A stretch of DNA of 36,864 nucleotides, taken from Candidatus Bathycorpusculum soli (GTDB taxonomy: Archaea > Thermoproteota > Bathyarchaeia > Bathyarchaeales > Bathycorpusculaceae). The notes beneath the pieces are model-generated. The model worked only from the letters and a program-made list of their open reading frames with translations, searched no databases and was not told where the DNA came from. The DNA lies in NCBI GenBank assembly GCA_031277345.1, contig JAITMO010000041.1:1-36864 (forward strand), written 5' to 3'. This document shows, piece by piece, positions 8,301 through 16,842 of this stretch. Each line of letters starts with the position of its first letter. The stretch's first letter is position 1. Made by a program: the position numbers and the translations under genes.

Positions 8301-11033
8301 ATCAATCACCCACTCTTCAAGCCTATGCAAATCAATTTGATCCAACGCTACACTAGAAAAAGGCAAGCTTTCGGGAATCAACTCAGAAACCTCTGCAGCC
8401 TGTTGCTCCCACTTAACAATAGACTCCTCAAGTTCATAACCTAAATGCTTAATCATAGGAGAAGGCCCAGAGGCACTTGTAACCAATTTTACAAAAGTCT
8501 CAGAAGGAACATTAATGCCTGATGCCAGTTTAATTTCTTTAATTATGTTAAGTGCCTTCTCTACTCGGAGGAAATCCGTATCATACCCTTGATAGAAACG
8601 ACCCAATAAACCTTTAACAGTCTCAGCCTGAGCATCGATTTCGGCGCCAAGAGTTTTTACTTTACGAGCATCAATAAGGTCCTCCAAGATGGTTGAAGGA
8701 ACCTTACCATTTATACTAACACGAGCGAGTTGCTTTTGATCGTTACGGAAGTTTGAGCTAAACATTCGAGACAAGTTAGACTGATAACTTCCATTATAAC
8801 GAGCGACAAGCTCATCAAGATTTAGATTATAAAGACCAACAGTATAAGACTTGCTTAAACGTTCCTTTAGCAGGTTATGCTGTTGATAAAGTTCTTTTGC
8901 TTTTAATACAGTATTATATACCTGTTGGAAAACTATAGAATCAAACCATTGTGGCTCAGGCTTAACATCAGCAAAACAGAACAAAGCTAACTTGGAAAGA
9001 TACTTGACATTTTGTAAATTCAAACTATCAATAGATAAACCAAGAAGACCTGCAAGAGAATGCGCCTGCTCACGCCACTTCTTAATAGCCTGCTGAGTAC
9101 TTCGAATATACGTCAAAAGCTTTTCCTGCTTAACCAAAAAATCTGACTCTAACAGATTTATTCCTGGAAACAACTTTTCAAGAATAAGCAAATTCTTTTG
9201 CAATTCAACAGACCTATCAAAAGCAAGATTAAACACAGATCTATTATAACGCTCCAACAAACTAGACCTTGTAGTTTTAATCCATTGACACATCTCACTA
9301 TAGGTTTTTGCCTCAGCTATTAGAGCATCAACATTTCTATTAAGCAACCAAGATGCTTCAGGTTTAGGACTTGCATGTAACAGCGACCCTATATTAATTA
9401 ACCATTTTACTTTATCAAGACTTACAGGGGAGCTTAAGCCTAACTGACGAGAAAAGTTCATGCTCTCTGACTGTAAATCTTCAACAGTATGAGCAAGAAC
9501 CTCAATTGAAGTTAACACCTCAGAGCGAACTTCAAGATTATAAAGACTCGCACGATAACCCGCCCAGGGAAAATCAGGTTCATCAACCACTTGCCAAACT
9601 TTACTTAACTCAGAAGTTAAACCTTCAAGCTCACTTAACTTTTGAGGAGTTAGAGTACTAACATCAGTTAAACCAACAGCAACATACGGAACACGTTCAA
9701 GACCAGCAATTATACTCAAAGCATCATACGCACTCTTTTGCATATAAGGACGCTTTTCATGCAACGCCGTAACATAACCATTTAAACTATCGCGATAAGC
9801 TTTCATCGTCTCAAATTCATGTGCCGAAGGCAATTTACAAGGCACCAAAGTCTCATCAAGACTACGCTTAAGCTCAGCAACAACCTCCTGCTTGTTAGCC
9901 TTACTACTATGAAGCTCTAAACAAAAATGAGCCAACCCTACCTCGCTAAGACGCTTATAAACTACATCAAGAGCAGCCATTTTGTCACTTACAAAAAGCA
10001 CCGACTTACCATGGGCAATACATTCAGCAATTATATTTGCAATCGTCTGACTCTTACCAGTACCAGGCGGCCCCTGCATTACAAAACTTTGACCACGCAA
10101 AGCATACTCAATACTAACCCGTTGACTACTATCAGCATCCAAAGCCTGATACGTTGACTCAGGCAACTGAATCTTATCAACATCCTTCTCATCAGGAAGA
10201 CCATCAAGAACAAGCTTTTCATCCTTTATACCAACAATCGCCCGCACTATAGGATGCTGCGTGATAAGCTCCTCATTTGACTCAAAATCCTTGTAAATAA
10301 CCAACTTGTGAAAAGAAAACAAACCTACATTCACAACAGAGTCAACAGTCCAACCTAACTCTGCAACAACTTTTGCTACTGCATCAAAATAATTTACAAG
10401 CGTATCTACTTCCACATCTTCAGGAAACAAAGGCAAATCAATCTTAAACTCAGTCTTCAACTTTACCTGCAACGCAGGATTTACAACAGTTTCTTCTTCA
10501 ACAGGAGGCACAAAAATTTCAAACGGCTTACGCACCGTTTCCCGCGCCAACTCTAAAGGCACCAAAAGCAAAGGAGAGGACACATTCTCCTTAGTATCAC
10601 CATCAACCCAATTCAAACGACCAAACGCCATATAGAGAACCCTAACACCCCGTTCCTGATAATCAAGCAAAGAACGTTTCTGCAAACTCTTAAGAGTAGA
10701 CTCAAGCTCCACACGGTCCAAACCCTTACTAACAAGCTGGTTTGAACGAGGCTTTTTAGGCTCAACAACCGTAGACTTAGTCACAACCACTGAGTCATCA
10801 AACGATTCATCAATTTGACTTTCCTCTTCTACAGGAGGCACCCAAAATTCTAGACGTTTCTTGCGTATAACCAAATCCTTAAAAACTGTCGTCGCATCCG
10901 GTGTAGTTACCGACACATTTCCACGCTTAGACGCATGAAAATAAAGCAGATTATTTCTTCGAGTTAAATCAATTAAACGCGACTTCCAATCATCAACACG
11001 CCGCACAGATGTAGAAGAATTCACTTGAGCCAT
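5397..11033 (-). CDS. Large DUF4011-type SF1 helicase with C-terminal Vsr/DUF559-like (REase_MTES_1575-like) nuclease and DUF3320-like tail
   Basis: N-terminus WKSRLIDLTRRNNLLYF (DUF4011-like); Walker A MQGPPGTGKSQTIANIIAE; DEASQI Walker B; VVAGDNKQLPP; NVQGDERDVIFFSVGYG; RRLNVAVTRAREKVVIVSS; nuclease DEDIAFEIQKLGYKVIPQVGCSGYKIDIGVV..LLGVECDGPTY..RDRDRLREQVLRGLGWRVHRVWAPSW. Start placed at ATG 11033 (MAQVNSST). Confidence 0.88.
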   Translation of the reverse strand: MAQVNSSTSVRRVDDWKSRLIDLTRRNNLLYFHASKRGNVSVTTPDATTVFKDLVIRKKRLEFWVPPVEEESQIDESFDDSVVVTKSTVVEPKKPRSNQLVSKGLDRVELESTLKSLQKRSLLDYQERGVRVLYMAFGRLNWVDGDTKENVSSPLLLVPLELARETVRKPFEIFVPPVEEETVVNPALQVKLKTEFKIDLPLFPEDVEVDTLVNYFDAVAKVVAELGWTVDSVVNVGLFSFHKLVIYKDFESNEELITQHPIVRAIVGIKDEKLVLDGLPDEKDVDKIQLPESTYQALDADSSQRVSIEYALRGQSFVMQGPPGTGKSQTIANIIAECIAHGKSVLFVSDKMAALDVVYKRLSEVGLAHFCLELHSSKANKQEVVAELKRSLDETLVPCKLPSAHEFETMKAYRDSLNGYVTALHEKRPYMQKSAYDALSIIAGLERVPYVAVGLTDVSTLTPQKLSELEGLTSELSKVWQVVDEPDFPWAGYRASLYNLEVRSEVLTSIEVLAHTVEDLQSESMNFSRQLGLSSPVSLDKVKWLINIGSLLHASPKPEASWLLNRNVDALIAEAKTYSEMCQWIKTTRSSLLERYNRSVFNLAFDRSVELQKNLLILEKLFPGINLLESDFLVKQEKLLTYIRSTQQAIKKWREQAHSLAGLLGLSIDSLNLQNVKYLSKLALFCFADVKPEPQWFDSIVFQQVYNTVLKAKELYQQHNLLKERLSKSYTVGLYNLNLDELVARYNGSYQSNLSRMFSSNFRNDQKQLARVSINGKVPSTILEDLIDARKVKTLGAEIDAQAETVKGLLGRFYQGYDTDFLRVEKALNIIKEIKLASGINVPSETFVKLVTSASGPSPMIKHLGYELEESIVKWEQQAAEVSELIPESLPFSSVALDQIDLHRLEEWVIDVEKQFAPLSILTKETLSTALVVPKTYKHLLEDLVNVEAVRRKEAAVTGEKSQLQIKFGSRFCELETNWTEIIYVLEWVKKVQGVFGDVVVPDAFALLAATGVSNTPSDVKLIRCYETALQSIAIFESRFEKELRYQNQALRDLPLSVVYERLKILRERVDELQIWIDFKDLRNRFALRGLGGFFERLVEQKTSDSQLIDSFRRGAYQEWINNLYTEDSRLGRFRRENHEQLIDDFKALDKKLIRLASSMVIESANSRKPQNILVQAGDSETSILMKEAAKKRNLMPIRTLLQRIPTLLVKLKPCMLMSPISVSQFLAPEASHFDIVLFDEASQIVPEDAICSIYRGKTLVVAGDNKQLPPTSFFQKSIVDNIDWSQINDEDFEVFDSILDECLGIGLPVKTLRWHYRSKHEDLIAFSNNQFYDGNLITFPAAKAKHDSLGVKMVYVQNGLYDRGGNRDNQVEAEEVATLVFEHFTNYPKKTLGIVTFSVPQMEAIEEAIYRRLQENPEFDKFFKEDRLEGFFVKNLENVQGDERDVIFFSVGYGYDHTGQMTMNFGPINKPGGERRLNVAVTRAREKVVIVSSIKSADISSDVKALGVQTLRNYLEYAEKGPELFSVALNSSGTFESSLDEDIAFEIQKLGYKVIPQVGCSGYKIDIGVVDPVTPGCYLLGVECDGPTYCSSNSARDRDRLREQVLRGLGWRVHRVWAPSWVARRDSEVKRLKEALEQAQKVQLDEESLKPSVDLGEEEEAGVVETEMHKVSFMSLEKIGVSYKVFPLRIAFNPYLKAFNNKNTYISRQSNEFHYPSNRDIQTRFLGSLVEREGPIHFDYAVERLADGWGLHAVTPKITHAVQESLNVLLKAQKVTIKGGFLWALPLKEVQIRKPVKGIPETKRKLEYIPPEEVEAALMLIVKYTSGISDISLLTETAKIFGLRYSVDAVKECFNDILNRLVRDRKLSLKDGLVTLA

Positions 11034-11224
11034 AATACCACACTTAAACAAATATTTAGCTAAATTATTATACATTACTTCTCCAAACTGATTGACTAAA
11101 CAACAATAAAACAAAAAACAGCGCTAAACAAACACCAAAAACCAACAGCACTCAAGCTACAAAGACGCACAACCTAAAATCACCAGTAAAACCATGCTAA
11201 ATATGAAAAAAGAAAAGAAAGAGG

Positions 11225-12505
11225 TTAGTCTTGTCTTAGCGCATCTACAGGCTTAAGTTTAGAAGCACGCCATGCAGGATACAATGCAAAGATTACACTT
11301 ATACCTACACCAAACGCTAACGAGCCAAATAAAACTATAGGAGTTAACACAGGCGTAATAGCAAGTCCACCTCCACCAGTACCAATAATAAGACCAGAGC
11401 CAAGTACCCAAACTACAGCTTTAGCTGTAATCCAACCACCAATTATACCAAGGATTGCACCAATAAAACCGATAATTACTGATTCTCCAAGAAAGATCAT
11501 GAGTACTGTCCGGCTTTTCATACCCAACGCCTTAAGAATACCAATTTCACGTGTACGCTCAATCAGCGAAACAATCATAATGTTCATAATACTAATGCCC
11601 GCAACTAGCAAAGAGATTGCTGCAATGCCAAATAGGAACAGTTGGATAGTAGTAAAAACCGTAGATAACAAACTTATTATTGCTGTTGAAGAGATTACCG
11701 AGACTTGATTACCAAAATGATCGCGGATTAAATCGGTAACACGTGCAATTGTGTCTTCATCACTATTTGTCAGCTTTACAATTATCATATCACAAACATC
11801 TGTTCCAAAGAAACTCTCAGCTGTTGACAACGGAATATAAACGCCACTATCAGAAGGTCCACCAAAACCAAACCCTCCAACAGCGCCCAAAACACCACTA
11901 ACTTGGGCGGTATAAGTTTTATTTTCAAACGGCCTTGCAGAAACATTAAGCCAAACCAAATTTATGCTATCGCCTGGAACGATAAATTGCGTGCCATTTT
12001 TATCAGGATCACTTACACTACTACCAATTACAATTGTATCATTTTTAGGATTAGTTGGAATTGTTCCAGATTCAGCATCAAAAGTACTGTAAATTCGCGC
12101 GTATGTTTCATAGTCAACACCGTAAACATGTACACTACTGTTTAGATAGTCTGATTCAACCATACCAACCTTTGAAATTACTGCAAGAACACTATCAATA
12201 TCTGGAGATAAATTCTGTATGTCAGAGGTGTCATTAAGATACAACTTAAATCCAGAATCATCTAAACTAATAGTTACACCACCCTCAGAACCACCTTGAC
12301 TACTACCAGGTGTAACGATTAAAGAATTAGTAGACAACCCTGAATTTAACTCGTCAGTAACTGCCACTTGGAACCCTTGAGTAATAGTTAACATAGCCAC
12401 TATAGCCAAAATACCAATCGTAATACCAAGAGTAGTTAAAGCAGCACGAAGTTTACGAAGCCTTATTGTACTAAAAGAGTAACCTAAAATATCAAACGTT
12501 TTCAT
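11225..12505 (-). CDS. ABC transporter permease, MacB/FtsX type
   Basis: N-terminal LRKLRAALTTLGITIGILAIVAML, periplasmic-type core, C-terminal SLIERTREIGILKALGMKSRTVLMIFLGES and YPAWRASKLKPVDALR. Confidence 0.92.
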   Translation of the reverse strand: MKTFDILGYSFSTIRLRKLRAALTTLGITIGILAIVAMLTITQGFQVAVTDELNSGLSTNSLIVTPGSSQGGSEGGVTISLDDSGFKLYLNDTSDIQNLSPDIDSVLAVISKVGMVESDYLNSSVHVYGVDYETYARIYSTFDAESGTIPTNPKNDTIVIGSSVSDPDKNGTQFIVPGDSINLVWLNVSARPFENKTYTAQVSGVLGAVGGFGFGGPSDSGVYIPLSTAESFFGTDVCDMIIVKLTNSDEDTIARVTDLIRDHFGNQVSVISSTAIISLLSTVFTTIQLFLFGIAAISLLVAGISIMNIMIVSLIERTREIGILKALGMKSRTVLMIFLGESVIIGFIGAILGIIGGWITAKAVVWVLGSGLIIGTGGGGLAITPVLTPIVLFGSLAFGVGISVIFALYPAWRASKLKPVDALRQD

Positions 12506-12506
12506 A

Positions 12507-13190
12507 TTAATTCACCATATCTGATTGTATTTCACCATCAAACATTTTGATAGTTCTTCTTGCGGTACGAGCCAATTCTTGATCATGAGTAACCATAATA
12601 ATGCTCACACCATTTTCCTTGTTAAGCCTATGAACTAAACTCATTATCTCATGAGCTGTTTTAGAGTCAACATTACCAGTTGGTTCATCAAGCAATAAAA
12701 ACCGCGGATTATTAGCCAAAGCACGAGCAATAGCAACACGCTGTTGCTGTCCACCACTAAGTTCAGTAGGCTTATGATTCATACGCTCCTTTAAACCAAC
12801 TATTTCAAGCAACTTTATTGCACGTTTACTACATCTTGCCTTATTCATGTCAGCTACAGACATTGGCAATTCAACATTTGCTTTTGCAGATAAACGTGGA
12901 ATTAGATTAAAAGATTGGAAAACAAAACCAATTTTTAAACGCAGCTCAGAAAGGCGTGCATCATTTAGTTTGCCGACATTTACACCATCAATAAGCATGG
13001 TACCAGAAGTTGGCTTATCAAGAGCACCAATAAGATTAAGCATTGTAGATTTACCACTGCCCGATGGCCCGAGAATCGAAATAAAGTCGCCAGCTTCCAC
13101 ACTAAAACTCACACCACACAGCGCTTCAACGGGAACTTTACCCATCATATACGTTTTTCTAAGATTAATAGCCTCAATTATTGCCGTCAT
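12507..13190 (-). CDS. ABC transporter ATP-binding protein, MacB/LolD type
   Basis: Walker [10 protein letters not shown], signature [15 protein letters not shown], Walker [12 protein letters not shown]; adjacent to the permease. Confidence 0.95.
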   Translation of the reverse strand: MTAIIEAINLRKTYMMGKVPVEALCGVSFSVEAGDFISILGPSGSGKSTMLNLIGALDKPTSGTMLIDGVNVGKLNDARLSELRLKIGFVFQSFNLIPRLSAKANVELPMSVADMNKARCSKRAIKLLEIVGLKERMNHKPTELSGGQQQRVAIARALANNPRFLLLDEPTGNVDSKTAHEIMSLVHRLNKENGVSIIMVTHDQELARTARRTIKMFDGEIQSDMVN

Positions 13191-13496
13191 TTCACATCTC
13201 CTTATTTTTTATTACTTGTATTTTCTTAATTGTCTATTGTATAACACTATGCACAAACTGATTGAATATAAACAGTATCTAATAAGAGTATACACCATAG
13301 GTGTAACTAAATTTTTCAAAAAAAAACACTAACAACACCAACTACAACAAACAACACCTAAAACAAACGCCGATAGACCATAAACAACTAAACATAACAT
13401 ACATCATAATAAGACGACCATACACCTAATCAACACAACAACACAGACATACAATCAACTACAAAATACTAACAGAATATCAAAACATCATTTTCA

Positions 13497-14093
13497 TTAA
13501 ACACCATCATCATTATTGTAACAGGATTGTGTTTTTGTAGAGTTAACAAGATGTAAAAGGTGTACTCTTTGACGTTTTAATCCTGAATATTCAAAGAAAA
13601 ACTTTTCAAACGCAGCCCAAAGAAAAACCCAACTTGCGACAAGCAACACTTCATACAAAATTGTAAATATACTAAACAGATAACAAAACAAAAGAGTAAA
13701 AACACCCAACCCCATCAACAGCAGCGACAGATGTTTTATTCGCTTCTCCTCTTTACGAATAGTAACAAGGTCTTTTGCAACAAACAAACTTAACTTTTTA
13801 TGAAAAAAATTTGTACAATTTTTTGGGACAGTTATTTTGACATTGCGAACAAAATCAATAAACCGTGCTTGCTCTTTTAAGCTATTGTACCCTTTTGCAG
13901 TAAGCTCACCGGTTTCATCAAAAAAGTCAGCAGTTAATACAAGTGTATTATCATCCTGTGATGATATTTGGGCCAATAACTCATTTTCTAATTGAACAAG
14001 TTCCTTTATTGTATTCCTACTCATAACAATATCCCTATAACACTTTGTGGAACATAAAATAATATGGAAGTATCCCGCTGTTGTACGTGACAC
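13497..14093 (-). CDS. Hypothetical membrane protein (two TM segments)
   Basis: 198-aa ORF with hydrophobic hairpin LSLLLMGLGVFTLLFCYLFSIFTILYEVLLVASWVFLWAAFEK. Confidence 0.6.
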   Translation of the reverse strand: MSRTTAGYFHIILCSTKCYRDIVMSRNTIKELVQLENELLAQISSQDDNTLVLTADFFDETGELTAKGYNSLKEQARFIDFVRNVKITVPKNCTNFFHKKLSLFVAKDLVTIRKEEKRIKHLSLLLMGLGVFTLLFCYLFSIFTILYEVLLVASWVFLWAAFEKFFFEYSGLKRQRVHLLHLVNSTKTQSCYNNDDGV

Positions 14094-14135
14094 AATAAGT
14101 ATGTTGACTGTTTGAAGTAAAAACGATTTGCACGT

Positions 14136-14495
14136 TTATTCGCTTCCACTGGTTTTGTCATCATCTGCAAACAGGGTTTCTTCGTAGCTATAGATACGCT
14201 TCATGCGTTTTTCCCACCGTTTGAAGAATTTAAATTGAGACGTTGTCAGATAAATCGTGTAAATCAAAAACCCTGCTAAAGGCAACAACAAAACCAAAAG
14301 GACAAGATCAAAACCAAGAAAACGTGTTATACGTAAATAACCAGAAATAAACCCTATCAATAAAATTGAGCAAACAATAGTACTCAAAATTGTACCACGT
14401 TTAAAGCGTTTCCACTCTTTATTTATCTCAGAAAAGAATTCATGTGCAGCTTTAACAGGATGCTGTTGTTCTTCTTTTTCGTTCATATTTTTCAT
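14136..14495 (-). CDS. Hypothetical membrane protein (two TM segments)
   Basis: 119-aa ORF; GTILSTIVCSILLIGFISGYLRITRFLGFDLVLLVLLLPLAGFLIYTIYL. Confidence 0.6.
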   Translation of the reverse strand: MKNMNEKEEQQHPVKAAHEFFSEINKEWKRFKRGTILSTIVCSILLIGFISGYLRITRFLGFDLVLLVLLLPLAGFLIYTIYLTTSQFKFFKRWEKRMKRIYSYEETLFADDDKTSGSE

Positions 14496-14545
14496 CTCTG
14501 TATATTTTTCTGTAGTTATATAGGTAACGCACCATTGGTGAATAC

Positions 14546-14914
14546 CTAAAGTAATGAGGGCAATGAATCACGAAGGTTAATGTAGATTTTTCTGCCCTCT
14601 GCAGTTAATAAAAGCCTGTTTTGTGATTCTTCTTTAACAAATCCTTTATCTTTTAAATAAATTAAATGCTTTAAGAAGTCATCATATGATACATCGGTTG
14701 CTTTACGCCAAACATGTGTACGCAATTGAGTTTTATCACTAAAGAAAAGGAACTCTAATATTTCAAACCGTATCTGAACTGAACCTTTTCGTTTATTAGT
14801 AATCTCTTTACGCCTCACTAAACCTGATGATGTATTCACTAAGGAATTGTAAGAAAATAACTTGTATTTTTTACAGTGTATACCATGTAAGTGTTTGGAA
14901 CATTGCTCCAACAA
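14546..14914 (-). CDS. Winged-helix transcriptional regulator-like protein
   Basis: VQIRFEILEFLFF...TDVSYDDFLKHLIYLKDKGFVKEESQNRLLLTAEGRKI: typical archaeal wHTH arrangement; start uncertain. Confidence 0.6.
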   Translation of the reverse strand: MLEQCSKHLHGIHCKKYKLFSYNSLVNTSSGLVRRKEITNKRKGSVQIRFEILEFLFFSDKTQLRTHVWRKATDVSYDDFLKHLIYLKDKGFVKEESQNRLLLTAEGRKIYINLRDSLPSLL

Positions 14915-15157
14915 AGTTACAAGCTAATCAGTACAGTTCCTAATTGAATGTTAAAAAGCATGTTTATACGTATTTAAGAATTATCATTACAAGAGTAATG
15001 TGTCTTTTTCAAAACACATTTGCTTCGCTAAAAACGCGATTTTTTTGCGATTTAACCAGCTAAACATTAACCAAACCACAAACCTACGCACTAAAACTAC
15101 AAAAAGAGATAAAGAATGGTATTTGGTGACCAACCAAAAGGGGCAGTTAAACTTTTT

Positions 15158-15571
15158 TTAATTTATAATGTCTACTGGTTTTAGATGGTATTTAGGCCAT
15201 GGTGGCCAAGTTTGTGATTCATTACACGAGTCAAAATGGACTGTTAGGTGCATGCCAATTTTGAGTTGCTCGTGAGATATGTTTTGTATTACGCCTGGAA
15301 GTTTCAAGTTGTCGTCTAATTCTATGATACCTATTGTGTATGGAGCTAAATGGTGAAATTGTGGGGGTGCTATGTGAATTACTGTGTAGGTTAAGAGTTT
15401 GCCCTTATTTGAAATTGGTATCCATTCGAACTGTGTATTGTAGCAATTATCACATAATGGGCGTGGGGGTAGGTGAAGTTTACCGCATTTTAAACATTTG
15501 CCAGCCATTAATTTGTCTTGTGAGATAAGTTTATAGAATTGTTCAATACTGAAAGGTTCTTGAATGTTCAT
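15158..15571 (-). CDS. Zn-ribbon OB-fold protein (DUF35 / thiolase partner)
   Basis: CLKCGKLHLPPRPLCDNC rubredoxin-like ribbon followed by OB fold; TAATG 1-nt overlap with the thiolase. Confidence 0.88.
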   Translation of the reverse strand: MNIQEPFSIEQFYKLISQDKLMAGKCLKCGKLHLPPRPLCDNCYNTQFEWIPISNKGKLLTYTVIHIAPPQFHHLAPYTIGIIELDDNLKLPGVIQNISHEQLKIGMHLTVHFDSCNESQTWPPWPKYHLKPVDIIN

Positions 15572-16749
15572 TATTGTGTGCTCCTATATATGTGAACAAC
15601 GGCAGTTGCACCTGAGCCGCCAACGTTGTGGGTTAATCCAATTTTTGCATCTTTAACTTGGCATCGTTCAGCTTGGCCGGTAAGTTGTAGGTACATTTCG
15701 TATGCTTGTGCGGTACCTGTTGCGCCAACAGGGTGACCTTTAGCTTTTAAACCGCCACTTGTATTGACCGGGATACGGCCACCAAGGCGTGTCTGGTTGT
15801 CTTCTAGTAATTTGCCACTCTCGCCTGGTTTGCAGAAACCTAAGTCTTCATATGCAATAAGCTCAGCACTGGTAAAGCAGTCATGAACTTCGGCAAGATC
15901 GACGTCTATAGGTGAGAGCTGCGCCATTTCATAGGCAGTTTTTGCAGCGGTTTTTGTTGATGTTAATGAAGTTACAGTTTTACGTTCGTATAATCCAATA
16001 GAGTCGCTAGCTTGTCCACTACCAATAATGTGTACTGGGTTATCGGTGTATTTAAGGGCAAGTTCTGGTTTTGTTAAAATTACACAGCTTGCACCGTCAG
16101 TAACAAGGGAGCAATCATATAGTTTAAGAGGCCATGCAACATATCGGGACTGCATAACGGTTTCAAGGGTAATTTCTTTTTGCATATGTGCTTTAGGATT
16201 AAGGCTTGCATGATAGTGATTTTTGACTGCTGCCATCGCAAAATGTTCTTCTTGTGTACCATAATCATGCATATGTCTAGAAGCCATTAACGCAAACAAT
16301 CCTGGAAAAGTAATACCATGATACTGCTCAAATGGATAGTCAGAAGCCATTGCAAGGTATTCTGTAACTTCAGCAGTGGTACGATTGGTCATTTTTTCAA
16401 CGCCTCCAACTATCACAACGTCGGCAAGTCCAGATAATACTGCATATACACCAGTCCGCAAAGCTGCACCTGATGAGCCACAAGCAGCCTCACAGCGAGT
16501 AGCAGGAATACCAAGTAGTCCAGACCAATCCGCAAGAATAGCACCCATATGACCCTGATGTTCATACGCTTCACCCATATGTCCAATAAACATGGCCTTT
16601 ACATCACGCTTGGGCTCCAAACGAGGACACCGTGCAAATGCTTCTTGAATAGCTAAAGTAAAAATTTCTCGAGCAAGCAATCCTTCATGCTTCTGAAATT
16701 TTGACATACCAGCACTAATTATACTAACTAGAGGTTTTCCACTCAACAC
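15571..16749 (-). CDS. Thiolase / acetyl-CoA acetyltransferase-like (SCP-x type)
   Basis: RCEAACGSSGAALRTGV (active Cys region), EVHDCFTSAELIAYEDLGF, NTSGGLKAKGHPVGATGTAQAYE, GLTHNVGGSGA. Confidence 0.93.
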   Translation of the reverse strand: MLSGKPLVSIISAGMSKFQKHEGLLAREIFTLAIQEAFARCPRLEPKRDVKAMFIGHMGEAYEHQGHMGAILADWSGLLGIPATRCEAACGSSGAALRTGVYAVLSGLADVVIVGGVEKMTNRTTAEVTEYLAMASDYPFEQYHGITFPGLFALMASRHMHDYGTQEEHFAMAAVKNHYHASLNPKAHMQKEITLETVMQSRYVAWPLKLYDCSLVTDGASCVILTKPELALKYTDNPVHIIGSGQASDSIGLYERKTVTSLTSTKTAAKTAYEMAQLSPIDVDLAEVHDCFTSAELIAYEDLGFCKPGESGKLLEDNQTRLGGRIPVNTSGGLKAKGHPVGATGTAQAYEMYLQLTGQAERCQVKDAKIGLTHNVGGSGATAVVHIYRSTQ

Positions 16750-16842
16750 TAATCTATACCTACTATTAGTCTATAATAATTCATGCACAAATAAAAACTT
16801 ACAGCAAACAACAGTAAACAAACATTAAAGATAAACAAAAAA

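Noticed and set aside
6200-10200. Many + strand and alternate-frame ORFs opposite the large helicase
   Set aside because: Shadow ORFs produced by low stop density in an A/C-rich strand; the minus-strand helicase frame is supported by motifs throughout.
13320-13490. Possible CRISPR or tandem repeat in the A/C-rich intergenic region
   Set aside because: No regularly spaced identical repeat units; only low-complexity aac/caa-type words.
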